Shown here: in pieces, positions 26,795-34,809 of the stretch
Layout of the letters: every line of letters begins with the position of its first letter
How positions within the stretch are numbered: the first letter of the stretch is position 1
Origin: JAJTDS01 sp964202895
GTDB taxonomy: Bacteria; Pseudomonadota; Alphaproteobacteria; Rickettsiales; UBA1997
NCBI GenBank assembly: GCA_964202895.1
Contig: CAXNJM010000001.1
Span: forward strand, 186,001 to 250,000
Length of the DNA: 64,000 nt
Direction of reading: 5' to 3'
Notes under the pieces: model-generated
Database searches by the model: none
Told to the model about the DNA's origin: nothing
What the model saw: the letters and a program-made list of their open reading frames with translations, nothing else
Translations under genes and position numbers: made by a program

Positions 26795-28069
26795 TTGCAA
26801 CAACTCTCTACAGAACAACAGGCTGTTATTAAATCATTAGAAGATGGTAAAAACATTCTTGTAACCGGAGGTGCGGGCACAGGAAAATCATTTATATTAA
26901 ATTTTATTAAAAAAAAATATTCAGGAATCGGTCTAGAAGTAACTGCTAGTACCGGTATTGCCTCTGTTAATATAGGAGGTTCAACTATATATTCTTGGGC
27001 GGGGATAGGTCTTGGAAATTTGCCGGCTCAACAAATTATAGAGAATTTGTTTAGTGCTAGGGGCTCTAAAGCAAGATATAGAATTAAAAAAACAAAAATT
27101 TTGGCAATTGATGAAATATCAATGATATCTGCTAACTTGCTTGAGTTGTTAGATGTAGTATTTAAAGCGGTAAGAAGCTCTAACTTGCCAATGGGTGGAA
27201 TGCAGGTTTTATTCTTTGGTGATTTTTTGCAATTGCCTCCTGTTAATAAAGGTGGTGAAGAGGTTAGTTTTTGCTTTACTTCTCCTGTGTGGAAAGAATT
27301 AAATTTAAGTAATATTATTTTAAAGCAAATTTTTCGTCAACAAGACATGAAATTTATCAAGATTCTCAATAATCTTAGAGTTGGTAAAATTGATGATGAA
27401 GATAAAGAGGTTCTAAAATCAAGAATTAAAGGTGATGAAAAAAATAATGATGCTATTAAACCAACAATTCTAACTACTCATAACCATAAGGCCGAATCAA
27501 TAAATAACGAGGAGATGGGTAAAATAAAATTACCAAAGCAACTATATCAAGCAATTTATGAAGGAGTTGTCGATAAAATTGAGCATTTAAAGAAAAATTG
27601 TTTAGCTCAAGATAATTTATTGCTTAAAATTAATGCTCAAGTGATGATGATAAAAAATACTTATCAAAAAGATGGTATCATTAACGGCTCTTTAGGTGTT
27701 GTAAGGGATTTTTCGGTTAAAAAAAATTATCCAATAGTTGAATTTGTTAATGGTAGCTTATTGACTATTTCTCCTGAAGAATGGTTGATAGAAAGATTCG
27801 ATGAATTAAAGCAAGAAATGATTATTGAAGCAAAAATGATGCAAATCCCGCTTGTGGCTTCTTGGGCTATAACAATTCATAAATCGCAGGGCTTAACTTT
27901 AGATAAAATATATTGCGATTTATCGGATATTTTTACTGCAGGGCAGGCTTATGTAGCTCTATCAAGAGCCAGAAATATTGAAAATGTTTTTATTAAGGGA
28001 ATTAATTTTAATAAAATTTATGCCAATAAAAATGTTATAGATTTTTATCGTAACATCGATGAAATTTAG
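26795..28069 (+). CDS. Pif1/RecD2-like superfamily 1B DNA helicase
   Basis: A 424-residue ATPase of the Pif1-like group, 5'-to-3' helicases. Walker A is GGAGTGKSF (about residues 20-28), then TASTGIASVNIGGSTIYSWAG (motif Ia), Walker B LAIDEISMIS, FGDFLQLPPV (motif III), KQIFRQQD and, in the C-terminal domain, SWAITIHKSQGLTLD and YVALSRARN (motifs V and VI). It is a compact form without extra domains. The only plausible start is TTG at 26795, eight bases after ACACCC; the conserved QxxAV opening begins directly after it. Roles of bacterial Pif1-like proteins are little known; genome maintenance is inferred. Confidence 0.88.
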   Translation: MQQLSTEQQAVIKSLEDGKNILVTGGAGTGKSFILNFIKKKYSGIGLEVTASTGIASVNIGGSTIYSWAGIGLGNLPAQQIIENLFSARGSKARYRIKKTKILAIDEISMISANLLELLDVVFKAVRSSNLPMGGMQVLFFGDFLQLPPVNKGGEEVSFCFTSPVWKELNLSNIILKQIFRQQDMKFIKILNNLRVGKIDDEDKEVLKSRIKGDEKNNDAIKPTILTTHNHKAESINNEEMGKIKLPKQLYQAIYEGVVDKIEHLKKNCLAQDNLLLKINAQVMMIKNTYQKDGIINGSLGVVRDFSVKKNYPIVEFVNGSLLTISPEEWLIERFDELKQEMIIEAKMMQIPLVASWAITIHKSQGLTLDKIYCDLSDIFTAGQAYVALSRARNIENVFIKGINFNKIYANKNVIDFYRNIDEI

Positions 28070-28107
28070 ACTATTGAATGTTGGTTGGTTTTTATTTAAA
28101 AAGTAGC

Positions 28108-28839
28108 CTAGCTTCCGTTGATTTCTTTGCAACCATTCTCAATTGATTCTTGAAGCTCTAGTAAAAAATCTTTTTTACTTAGGCCTTGTTTTATTGCTGG
28201 TAAGAATTTAATGATAATGGTTCCAGATTTCTTTTCTATTTTATCTTTTGACCAAAATTCTCCAGAATTAAGTGCTGTTGGAATTATCTTAACATTGAAA
28301 TTATTATATAATGCCGCTATTCCTGATTGATATGGGTAATCTGCTATGTTTGAATTTATAGGGGTTCTTGTTCCTTGAGGGAAGATGATAATAGTTTGCT
28401 TTTTATCAAGATAAAATTTTGTTCTTTTTAAGAGGTATTTAATAGAGCTTGCGCCTCCTTTTCTGTCAATAGCGATGCTACTCATTTTTGCTACAAACCA
28501 ACCGTAAAAAGGTATTTTTAATAGCTCTTTTTTATATGTATAAACTGGTCGGTCAAAAATTATGTGCATAATTATTGTTTCCCACATCGATTGATGTTTG
28601 CAAGCTATGATAAAAGGCTGATTATTGGGTATATTTTCTTTGCCAATTATTTTATAATCAACATTACATAGTTTTCTTAATAACCAAATACTAGTAACTG
28701 ACCATAATTTTGCCCCTTTGTCAGCGAGATAAGAATTTTTGATGAAAAATGAAGAAAAAAATAAAATTGGAACTAATGCTCCCAATAAACCAACTAAAAA
28801 AGAGAAAATTATTGATAATATTAGATTTCGTGAAGGCAT
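28108..28839 (-). CDS. plsC: 1-acyl-sn-glycerol-3-phosphate acyltransferase
   Basis: A 243-residue PlsC-type acyltransferase that makes phosphatidic acid from lysophosphatidate. An N-terminal hydrophobic hairpin (about 8-33) anchors it in the inner membrane. Motif I is KHQSMWET, in which Glu replaces the usual Asp of HxxxxD, as in a subset of proteobacterial PlsC; motif III is FPQGTRTP, with Gln for Glu. Motif II SIAIDRKGG and motif IV (IPTALNSG) are also present. Length is typical. A tRNA-Thr lies 18 bp upstream on the same strand, so the two probably share a transcript. Confidence 0.9.
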   Translation of the reverse strand: MPSRNLILSIIFSFLVGLLGALVPILFFSSFFIKNSYLADKGAKLWSVTSIWLLRKLCNVDYKIIGKENIPNNQPFIIACKHQSMWETIIMHIIFDRPVYTYKKELLKIPFYGWFVAKMSSIAIDRKGGASSIKYLLKRTKFYLDKKQTIIIFPQGTRTPINSNIADYPYQSGIAALYNNFNVKIIPTALNSGEFWSKDKIEKKSGTIIIKFLPAIKQGLSKKDFLLELQESIENGCKEINGS

Positions 28840-28857
28840 TAAGCGATTATATTTTTG

Positions 28858-28934
28858 TGGTGCCGAATGTCGGATTCGAACTGACGACCTACTGTTTACA
28901 AGACAGTTGCTCTACCGGGCTGAGCTAATTCGGC
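28858..28934 (-). tRNA. tRNA-Thr (anticodon TGT)
   Basis: On the minus strand the acceptor arms GCCGAAT and ATTCGGC pair fully, the D arm is GCTC...GAGC, the anticodon stem ACTGT/ACAGT encloses CTTGTAA with anticodon TGT, and the T loop is TTCGAAT. CCA is encoded (28858-28860). The T stem has one A-C mismatch. It is 77 nt with CCA and lies just upstream of plsC. Confidence 0.95.
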
Positions 28935-28989
28935 TAAATTGTTGTTCTAATTATCTGGAAAGATAAGTTCAGAAATTTAGAGGCTGTTA

Positions 28990-29018
28990 TTTTTAAGAAA
29001 TAAAATAACATTTGTCAA
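28990..29018 (-). promoter_or_regulatory. Promoter of tRNA-Thr (and plsC)
   Basis: On the minus strand a perfect TTGACA (29013-29018), a 17-bp spacer and TAAAAA (28990-28995) lie 56 bp before the tRNA 5' end. Confidence 0.55.
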
Positions 29019-29029
29019 GAAAAAAATAA

Positions 29030-29974
29030 TTATTTATTACTGCTATTCATTAAAAATTCTAATAATGCTTTTCGCACTGCGATTCCTGATTCTACTTGCT
29101 CTAAAATTACCGAGTATTTTTTATCATCAGCTATCTGCGAAGAAATTTCTACTTCGCGATTTATTGGCCCTGGATGCATAATTATTACATCTTTTTTAGC
29201 TAAAATAATTTTCTTATGATTAATTCCAAAGTTATTAAAATATTCTTCTAATGAAGGAATATAACAGCCAGACATTCTCTCTTGCTGTATTCTGAGCATC
29301 ATCACAACATCTGCATCTTGAATTGCTGACTCAATATTTTTAAAAATTTTAATTTGAAATCTATCTGTAAGCCATTTTTCATATTGATTGCTAATTAAAG
29401 TGGCTGGAGTCGCCAAGGAAATATTGGCACCAAATTTTTTAAGTAATTTAATATTCGAATGAGCTACTCTTGAGTGTAATATATCGCCACAAATTGTAAT
29501 TTTTATACCTGTTAGTGTTTTTTTGTGCTGTAAGATTGTAAAAGCATCTGTTAATGCTTGAGTAGGGTGTTCGTTAGTGCCGTCTCCTGCATTAATTAGA
29601 TGACAGTCGATGTTTTTTGAAAATAATTCAGCAAATCCACTAGATTCATGCCTTGTAACTATAAAATCAGGGTTCATCGCATTAATTGTTTTTGCGGTGT
29701 CGATTATCGATTCTCCTTTTTTTATCGATGAATTGTTAACATCAAAATTAATTATTTTAAAATCTAAAAGATGGGCAGATATTTCAAAGGAAGTTCTTGT
29801 TCGTGTTGAATTTTCAAAAAAAAGATTAATTAATGTTTGTGTTTTTGAATAATTGCTATTTTTAATAGATGATTGGTTGGGATTTCTCAATTTAGTTAAA
29901 TTTTCTTGTGCCCTAGAGAATATTTCTAGAACCTGCTCTTTATTGAGTTGGTCTATAGTTATTAAGCCTTTCAT
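29030..29974 (-). CDS. pyrB: Aspartate carbamoyltransferase catalytic subunit
   Basis: A 314-residue ATCase, first committed step of pyrimidine synthesis. The carbamoyl-phosphate site FFENSTRTRTSFE is near residues 51-63, followed by the HPTQALTDAFTI motif, GDILHSRVAHSN and MHPGPINREVEI at the C-terminus. Length is standard. The invariant loop that contributes Ser80 and Lys84 in Escherichia coli is represented by NNSSIKKGESIIDTAKT. No pyrI or pyrC is adjacent, so the enzyme is probably the unregulated class. It lies 78 bp downstream of pgk on the same strand. Confidence 0.96.
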   Translation of the reverse strand: MKGLITIDQLNKEQVLEIFSRAQENLTKLRNPNQSSIKNSNYSKTQTLINLFFENSTRTRTSFEISAHLLDFKIINFDVNNSSIKKGESIIDTAKTINAMNPDFIVTRHESSGFAELFSKNIDCHLINAGDGTNEHPTQALTDAFTILQHKKTLTGIKITICGDILHSRVAHSNIKLLKKFGANISLATPATLISNQYEKWLTDRFQIKIFKNIESAIQDADVVMMLRIQQERMSGCYIPSLEEYFNNFGINHKKIILAKKDVIIMHPGPINREVEISSQIADDKKYSVILEQVESGIAVRKALLEFLMNSSNK

Positions 29975-30052
29975 AGTTATTGAAATTTATGATTTTAATG
30001 TAATTATCCGTTTTTATTGAATTAGCAAGACTTAACTAAATTAATGATAAAA

Positions 30053-31249
30053 TTATTTTGATAGTGCTAAAATTCCAGGTAGGCTTTTCCCCTCTAGCCA
30101 CTCTAAGAATGCTCCGCCAGCAGTTGAAATATAGCTAAACTCATTGATTAGACCAGATTCATTTAATGCAGAAACAACATCTCCACCTCCTGCAATTGAA
30201 ATAATCTTTTTTTGATAAGTTGAACTAGCAATAATTCTGGCGATATTTTCTGTTCCTATATTAAAAGGCTTAATTTCAAATGCTCCAACTGGTCCGTTCC
30301 ACAATACTTTTTGATGATTTTGCAGTTCTTGATTAATGTTGCTAGTTGTTGAAAAGCCTATGTCAGCGATGATTTCATTATCTTCAATATCGTTGATATT
30401 TTTTACCTTGCAGTGCGAATTGCTAACTAATGATTTTGTAACAACAACATCGATTGGTAATATAATTTTGCATTTATTTATTTTCGCTTTTTGAATTATT
30501 TCAAGAGCGTCGTCTTTGAGTTCTTTTTCGCATAATGAGTTTCCAACATTGTAGCCCAATGCATAAAGAAAGCTATTTGCCATTCCTCCGCCAACAACCA
30601 AGCATTTTACTTTACCTACTAAAGATTTTAAAAGATTGATTTTTGTTGATACTTTTGAACCACCAACAATTGCCATCATTGACTCTTCTGGATTATTAAA
30701 GATGTTGTTAAGATTGTTTAATTCTTTTTCCATTAATAGCCCGGCACAAGATGGCAATAAAGCGGGAATTCCTGTAATAGAGCTGTGCGATCTATGAGAG
30801 CAAGAAAATGAATCGTTAATATATAAATCTCCAAAACTAGCTAAATTTTTTGAAAAAGTTTCATCATTCTTAGTTTCTTCTTTGTAAAATCTAAGGTTCT
30901 CAAGGATTATTATTTCTCCGTAATTAGTTTTTTCTATTGCATTTTTAACTTTTTCACCAATGCAATCGTCAATAAAGTTAACTTTAATTTCTGGGATTAA
31001 ATCTTTTATTCTTTGAATAAGTTGAGAAATTGACATTTCTTTTTTAAATTGACCTTCTGGTCTGCCAAAATGAGAAATTACTATTACTTTAGCATTTTGC
31101 TTTGTTAGATACTCTAAGGTTGGTAATACCGCTTTAATTCTTGTGTCGTCAGCAATTAGACCATTATTTATTGGCACATTGATATCTACTCTGACAATAA
31201 CATTTTTATTAGTTACTGAAAAATCTGTGATTTGGTTGAATTTTAGCAT
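30053..31249 (-). CDS. pgk: Phosphoglycerate kinase
   Basis: A 398-residue PGK, the reversible ATP-forming step between 1,3-bisphosphoglycerate and 3-phosphoglycerate. Signatures: VIVRVDINVPINNG (residues 18-31), ISHFGRPEG, LENLRFYKEE, the hinge MAIVGGSKVSTKINLL, VGGGMANSFLYA, WNGPVGAFE and the phosphate-binding AGGGDVVSAL. The basic patch residues are all in place. Its presence shows at least part of glycolysis or gluconeogenesis is retained, unlike in Rickettsia. gap is not adjacent. Confidence 0.97.
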   Translation of the reverse strand: MLKFNQITDFSVTNKNVIVRVDINVPINNGLIADDTRIKAVLPTLEYLTKQNAKVIVISHFGRPEGQFKKEMSISQLIQRIKDLIPEIKVNFIDDCIGEKVKNAIEKTNYGEIIILENLRFYKEETKNDETFSKNLASFGDLYINDSFSCSHRSHSSITGIPALLPSCAGLLMEKELNNLNNIFNNPEESMMAIVGGSKVSTKINLLKSLVGKVKCLVVGGGMANSFLYALGYNVGNSLCEKELKDDALEIIQKAKINKCKIILPIDVVVTKSLVSNSHCKVKNINDIEDNEIIADIGFSTTSNINQELQNHQKVLWNGPVGAFEIKPFNIGTENIARIIASSTYQKKIISIAGGGDVVSALNESGLINEFSYISTAGGAFLEWLEGKSLPGILALSK

Positions 31250-31430
31250 TGTTAGGTAATTATATTAAAATAATTAAAATTAATTAATAAAAAACTTGAT
31301 TTTACAACTAATTAAAATAAATTTTGCAAGTAAATTTTTAAAATTTTCTTAAAAGTTTAAATTAATTTTTCTAAAATACTACATGTATTAGAAAATAAAT
31401 AATCTTATCACAATCAAAATTAATTAAATT

Positions 31431-31631
31431 ATGGGCACTAAGAATAACCCGAAGAATCGTACAAAAAACATTGAAAAAAAGAAATTTAATGGCAAAGAAG
31501 TTGAGCCTGTGCTTTATAACGGTTCGCATGTCGGTCACGGAAAATACATGGCTGTTAAATATTCTGGAACAACTCAATTAGCAACTGATAAAGATTCATC
31601 TCGCCCCATGCAATGGGACGAACTCAACTAA
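31431..31631 (+). CDS. Small conserved hypothetical protein (66 aa)
   Basis: A 66-residue basic protein starting MGTKNNPKNRTKNIEKKKF, with a tidy core YNGSHVGHGKYMAVKYSG and a C-terminal PMQWDELN. The pattern recalls a short protein of unknown function found in Alphaproteobacteria, but I cannot name a family. There is no membrane segment. It stands alone between a divergent pgk and a 12-bp-stem terminator, which supports it being a real gene. Its coding density and clean ATG also argue for it. Confidence 0.7.
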   Translation: MGTKNNPKNRTKNIEKKKFNGKEVEPVLYNGSHVGHGKYMAVKYSGTTQLATDKDSSRPMQWDELN

Positions 31632-31673
31632 ACAAATCGCTTTAGTAATATCGGTTTAAATAGTAAAAAATTC

Positions 31674-31711
31674 AATTAATAAGCCATTGCAATTAACGGC
31701 TTATTAATTTT
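31674..31711 (+). terminator. Terminator after the 66-aa gene
   Basis: A 12-bp perfect stem (AATTAATAAGCC at 31674-31685 with GGCTTATTAATT at 31698-31709) around a 12-nt loop and followed by two further bases TT. It can act in either direction. Confidence 0.7.
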
Positions 31712-31794
31712 GTTAAGAAGCGAAAAATGCTGTAAAATTTGTCAAGCAAAAATGCTAACAAAAAACACTAATAATTGATTTATAGGTTTATTTA

Positions 31795-32562
31795 ATGGCT
31801 GAAGTAATTATAAATGGTCCTGCCGGCAGAATTGAAGGCAGATATCATCAAAGTGATAATCCTAATGCTCCAGTAGTATTAATTTTGCATCCACACCCTT
31901 TGCACGGTGGAACGATGAATAATAAAATAATCTATAATCTTTACAAAGTTTTTGTTGATAATGGATTTTCGGTTTTACGAATTAATTTTCGTGGGGTTGG
32001 AAAAAGCGAAGGCAGATTTGATAATGGAGTTGGTGAACTTCTCGACTCAACGGTAATATTAAATTGGTTGCATGACCAAAATATGCAAGCCAGTGATTTT
32101 TGGGTTGCGGGCTTTTCATTTGGCTCTTGGATAGCATTGCAACTAGTAATGAGAAGACCAGAGCTTGAGAACTATATTTTAGTTGCTCCGCCAGTTTCAA
32201 AATATGACTTTAATTTCATTGTTCCTTGTGATTCTTGTGGTCTTATCGTTCAAGGAGATCAAGATAATATCAGTAAAGAGCTTGACACCTCTAGATTGGT
32301 TGAAAAATTATCAATTCGTAAAAATGCAGAAATAGAATATCAAGTCATTAATAATGCTGATCATTTTTTTGTCAATAAAATGGATGAACTAATAGAGGTA
32401 TTTGATTCTCATATTAAATCTCGTCTCAACCTTGATTCTTCTAAGGTTCGTAAAGTAAAAAGAGATAGAAGAAGGAGAAGAAAAAAGAAATTAATTAACG
32501 AAGTAAAGCCAGAAAGAAATCACAATCCAGTGAAGTCACTTGCTGATTTTGAGGAAATGTAA
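31795..32562 (+). CDS. Alpha/beta hydrolase with basic C-terminal tail
   Basis: A 255-residue alpha/beta hydrolase of the small bacterial group that carries LHPHPLHGGTMNNKIIYNL near residue 26. NFRGVGKSEGRFDNG follows, and the nucleophile elbow is AGFSFGSWIAL (Ser in GFSFGS). A late Asp (VQGDQDNI) and His (NADHFF) complete the probable triad. From about residue 218 the chain turns strongly basic (KVRKVKRDRRRRRKKKL), unusual for this family and possibly a nucleic-acid or membrane-surface contact. Substrate is unknown. It is 27 bp ahead of the small lipoprotein gene. Confidence 0.82.
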   Translation: MAEVIINGPAGRIEGRYHQSDNPNAPVVLILHPHPLHGGTMNNKIIYNLYKVFVDNGFSVLRINFRGVGKSEGRFDNGVGELLDSTVILNWLHDQNMQASDFWVAGFSFGSWIALQLVMRRPELENYILVAPPVSKYDFNFIVPCDSCGLIVQGDQDNISKELDTSRLVEKLSIRKNAEIEYQVINNADHFFVNKMDELIEVFDSHIKSRLNLDSSKVRKVKRDRRRRRKKKLINEVKPERNHNPVKSLADFEEM

Positions 32563-32587
32563 AATTGAAAATAATACTTAACTAATT

Positions 32588-32719
32588 ATGAATTTTTGTA
32601 ATTTTTTTAAAATATTTTTATTGCTTACTTTGATAATTCTTCAAGATTGTGGCAGGAAAGGAAGCTTACAACATAAAAAAAAATTATCGCCAGATTTCGA
32701 TTTGGTGGTAGATGAGTAG
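32588..32719 (+). CDS. LptM-like small lipoprotein (43 aa)
   Basis: A 43-codon gene. It begins with a hydrophobic signal (MNFCNFFKIFLLLTLIILQD) and then CGRKGSLQ, which matches the LptM/YifL motif CGxKGPL. LptM is a recently described lipoprotein that assists assembly of the LptD LPS translocon. The lipobox is odd, with Gln-Asp before the Cys instead of small residues, and Ser replaces the usual Pro. The C-terminus SPDFDLVVDE is short and acidic. In relatives the gene stands next to lysA or dapF; here it is between the hydrolase and kbl. Confidence 0.7.
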   Translation: MNFCNFFKIFLLLTLIILQDCGRKGSLQHKKKLSPDFDLVVDE

Positions 32720-32745
32720 TTAAAAAAACAATCTAAAATAGCAAA

Positions 32746-33957
32746 ATGATACAAAATCAATTTATTGAATCTATTAAATCTGAAATTAAGGACTTAAAAG
32801 ATAATGGTCTTTATAAAAATGAATATCAAATAACTGGTTCACAATCTGCAAATATTGAAATTTTTCATAATAAACTTAAAAAGAGGGTTTTGAATTTTTG
32901 TGCAAATAATTATCTTGGATTAACAAATAACTCTAATTTAATTAATATTGCTAAAGATTCGCTTGAGAAATATGGAATTGGTACCGCTTCGGTTCGTTTT
33001 ATCTGCGGAACAATGGATATTCATCGTGAATTTGAAAATAAAATATCAGAATTTCTTGGTTTTGAAGATGCGATATCATTTTCATCTTGCTTTTCTGCCA
33101 ATGGCGGAATTTTCTCTGCTCTTTTAGATTCTGAAGATGCAATTATTTCTGCCGATCTTAATCATGCAAGTTTAATAGATGGAATTAGGCTTTGTAAGGC
33201 AAATAGATATTTTTACAAATTTGACGACATGTCGGATCTTGAGCAAAAATTGCAAGAATCTCAAAAACATCGCTATCGTTTAATAGTTACAGACGGAGTT
33301 TTCTCAATGGATGGAGACATAGCTAAATTAAAAGAAATATGTGATTTGGCAGAAAAATACTCTGCAATGCTAATGGTTGACGATTCTCATGCAACGGGAT
33401 TCATTGGCGAAAATGGCAAAGGAACCTTTGAAATGCTTAAAGTTGAGGGTAGAGTCGATATTTTATCTAGCACTATCGGTAAAGCTTTAGGAGGTGCTGG
33501 TGGCGGTTTTATTGCATCTAAAAAAGAAATAATTGAAAAATTAAGAAATAAATCTCGTCCATATTTGTTTTCTAACAATATTTTACCTATGGTTGCTGCG
33601 GTTGGAATTGAGATTATTAAAATGCTTCAAGACTCAAAAAGTTTAATTAAAAAACTAGCTGAAAACACCTCATATTTTCGCAGTAAAATGTTAATGGCTG
33701 GCTTCGATTTAAGAGATAGTAGTGCGATTCATCCTGTTGTTCCTGTTATGATTTATGATGCATTATTGGCAAGTAAATTTGCTAAAATGATGATAGAAGA
33801 AGAGGGGATTTTTGTTGTGGCATTTTCTTTTCCTGTTGTGCCAAAAAATGAGGCTAGAATTAGAGTTCAAATTTCTGCAGCTCATCAAAAAGAGCATCTA
33901 GATTCTGCAATTACTGGTTTTATAAAAATTGGTAAAAAACTAGGCGTCATCAAATGA
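32746..33957 (+). CDS. kbl: 2-amino-3-ketobutyrate CoA ligase (glycine C-acetyltransferase)
   Basis: A 403-residue PLP enzyme of the alpha-oxoamine synthase family. The N-terminal LNFCANNYLGLTN and YGIGTASVRFICGTMDIHREFE are diagnostic of Kbl over BioF, HemA and Spt. LMVDDSHATGFIGENGKG carries the PLP-contacting Asp and His; the PLP Lys is in STIGKALGGAGGGF. It forms 2-amino-3-ketobutyrate from glycine and acetyl-CoA, or runs in reverse in threonine degradation. The usual partner tdh is absent from the window. It overlaps the next gene by 4 bp (ATGA). Confidence 0.9.
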   Translation: MIQNQFIESIKSEIKDLKDNGLYKNEYQITGSQSANIEIFHNKLKKRVLNFCANNYLGLTNNSNLINIAKDSLEKYGIGTASVRFICGTMDIHREFENKISEFLGFEDAISFSSCFSANGGIFSALLDSEDAIISADLNHASLIDGIRLCKANRYFYKFDDMSDLEQKLQESQKHRYRLIVTDGVFSMDGDIAKLKEICDLAEKYSAMLMVDDSHATGFIGENGKGTFEMLKVEGRVDILSSTIGKALGGAGGGFIASKKEIIEKLRNKSRPYLFSNNILPMVAAVGIEIIKMLQDSKSLIKKLAENTSYFRSKMLMAGFDLRDSSAIHPVVPVMIYDALLASKFAKMMIEEEGIFVVAFSFPVVPKNEARIRVQISAAHQKEHLDSAITGFIKIGKKLGVIK

Positions 33958-34325
33958 ATAAAGAAAATAATAATTCTTTGCGGGAGTTTAATGGAGATAA
34001 CCCTATCAATCAAGAACCTAGCAAAAATAACGATCTAAGACTAGAAAAGATTGCTAAAATAGTTGCTGTAGCGATGTTTTTTGTTTTAACTATTTTAATT
34101 TTTTATATTTTATTTAATTTTTCTGGTAAAAAAGAAATTGTGGCTAAGTCAACAAAATCAAATGTTGTAAATATAAAATTAAATGGCAGGGTTGTCAAAA
34201 CTAGTTTAGAAAATCAATTTATAATAATTGAAACAACTTATAATCCATCTAGTAAAACTCAAGAAATTATAAAAATTGACAGCAAAAATGGCAACGAAAT
34301 ATCAAGAATTATATTAAATTTTTAA
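33954..34325 (+). CDS. Single-pass membrane protein of unknown function
   Basis: A 123-residue protein with a charged N-terminus of about 40 residues (Asn-rich), one transmembrane helix (about 44-66, VAVAMFFVLTILIFYILFNF) and a small C-terminal domain of about 55 residues ending SKNGNEISRIILNF. Topology should be N-in, C-out. The periplasmic part has the look of a short beta domain (VVNIKLNGRVVKTSLENQF). I do not recognise a named family; similar small proteins precede dut in some Alphaproteobacteria only to my recollection. It is coupled to kbl by a 4-bp overlap and is 2 bp ahead of dut. Confidence 0.7.
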   Translation: MNKENNNSLREFNGDNPINQEPSKNNDLRLEKIAKIVAVAMFFVLTILIFYILFNFSGKKEIVAKSTKSNVVNIKLNGRVVKTSLENQFIIIETTYNPSSKTQEIIKIDSKNGNEISRIILNF

Positions 34326-34327
34326 CT

Positions 34328-34771
34328 ATGACTACTCTAAAAATAAAAAAACTACAACATTTTAAAGATCTTCCATTGCCAAAATATGAAACTCCTGGTA
34401 GTGCTGGTCTTGATTTAATGGCTTGCATTGACGAAAATTTAATAATTAAATCTCAAGAATTCAAATTAATTCCTACTGGAATATCGATTGCTTTAGAAGA
34501 AGGGTTTGAAGCTCAAATTAGACCAAGAAGTGGTCTTGCTTTAAAAAATGGCATAACAGTTCTTAATAGTCCGGGTACTATTGATTCAGATTATCGAGGC
34601 GAGATATGTGTTATTCTCATTAATCATTCAAAAATTGACTTCGTAATTAATAGAGGTATGAGAATTGCTCAGATGATAATAGCTCCATATCAGCAAGCTA
34701 ATTTGCTAGAAATTGAGATTTTAACCGAAACTAAAAGAGGCTCTGCTGGCTTTGGCTCCACAGGAGTATAA
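34328..34771 (+). CDS. dut: dUTP diphosphatase
   Basis: A 147-residue trimeric dUTPase, which hydrolyses dUTP to dUMP. All five motifs are visible: AGLDLMAC (I), RPRSGLALKNG (II), NSPGTIDSDYRGEI (III, with the catalytic Asp), RGMRIAQMIIAP (IV) and RGSAGFGSTG (V) at the C-terminus, which closes over the site. Length is standard. It is tightly linked behind the membrane protein gene and 38 bp ahead of the RND pump. Confidence 0.96.
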   Translation: MTTLKIKKLQHFKDLPLPKYETPGSAGLDLMACIDENLIIKSQEFKLIPTGISIALEEGFEAQIRPRSGLALKNGITVLNSPGTIDSDYRGEICVILINHSKIDFVINRGMRIAQMIIAPYQQANLLEIEILTETKRGSAGFGSTGV

Positions 34772-34809
34772 AATAGCAAAATAATAGATTAATAAAAACA
34801 GAACTATAA

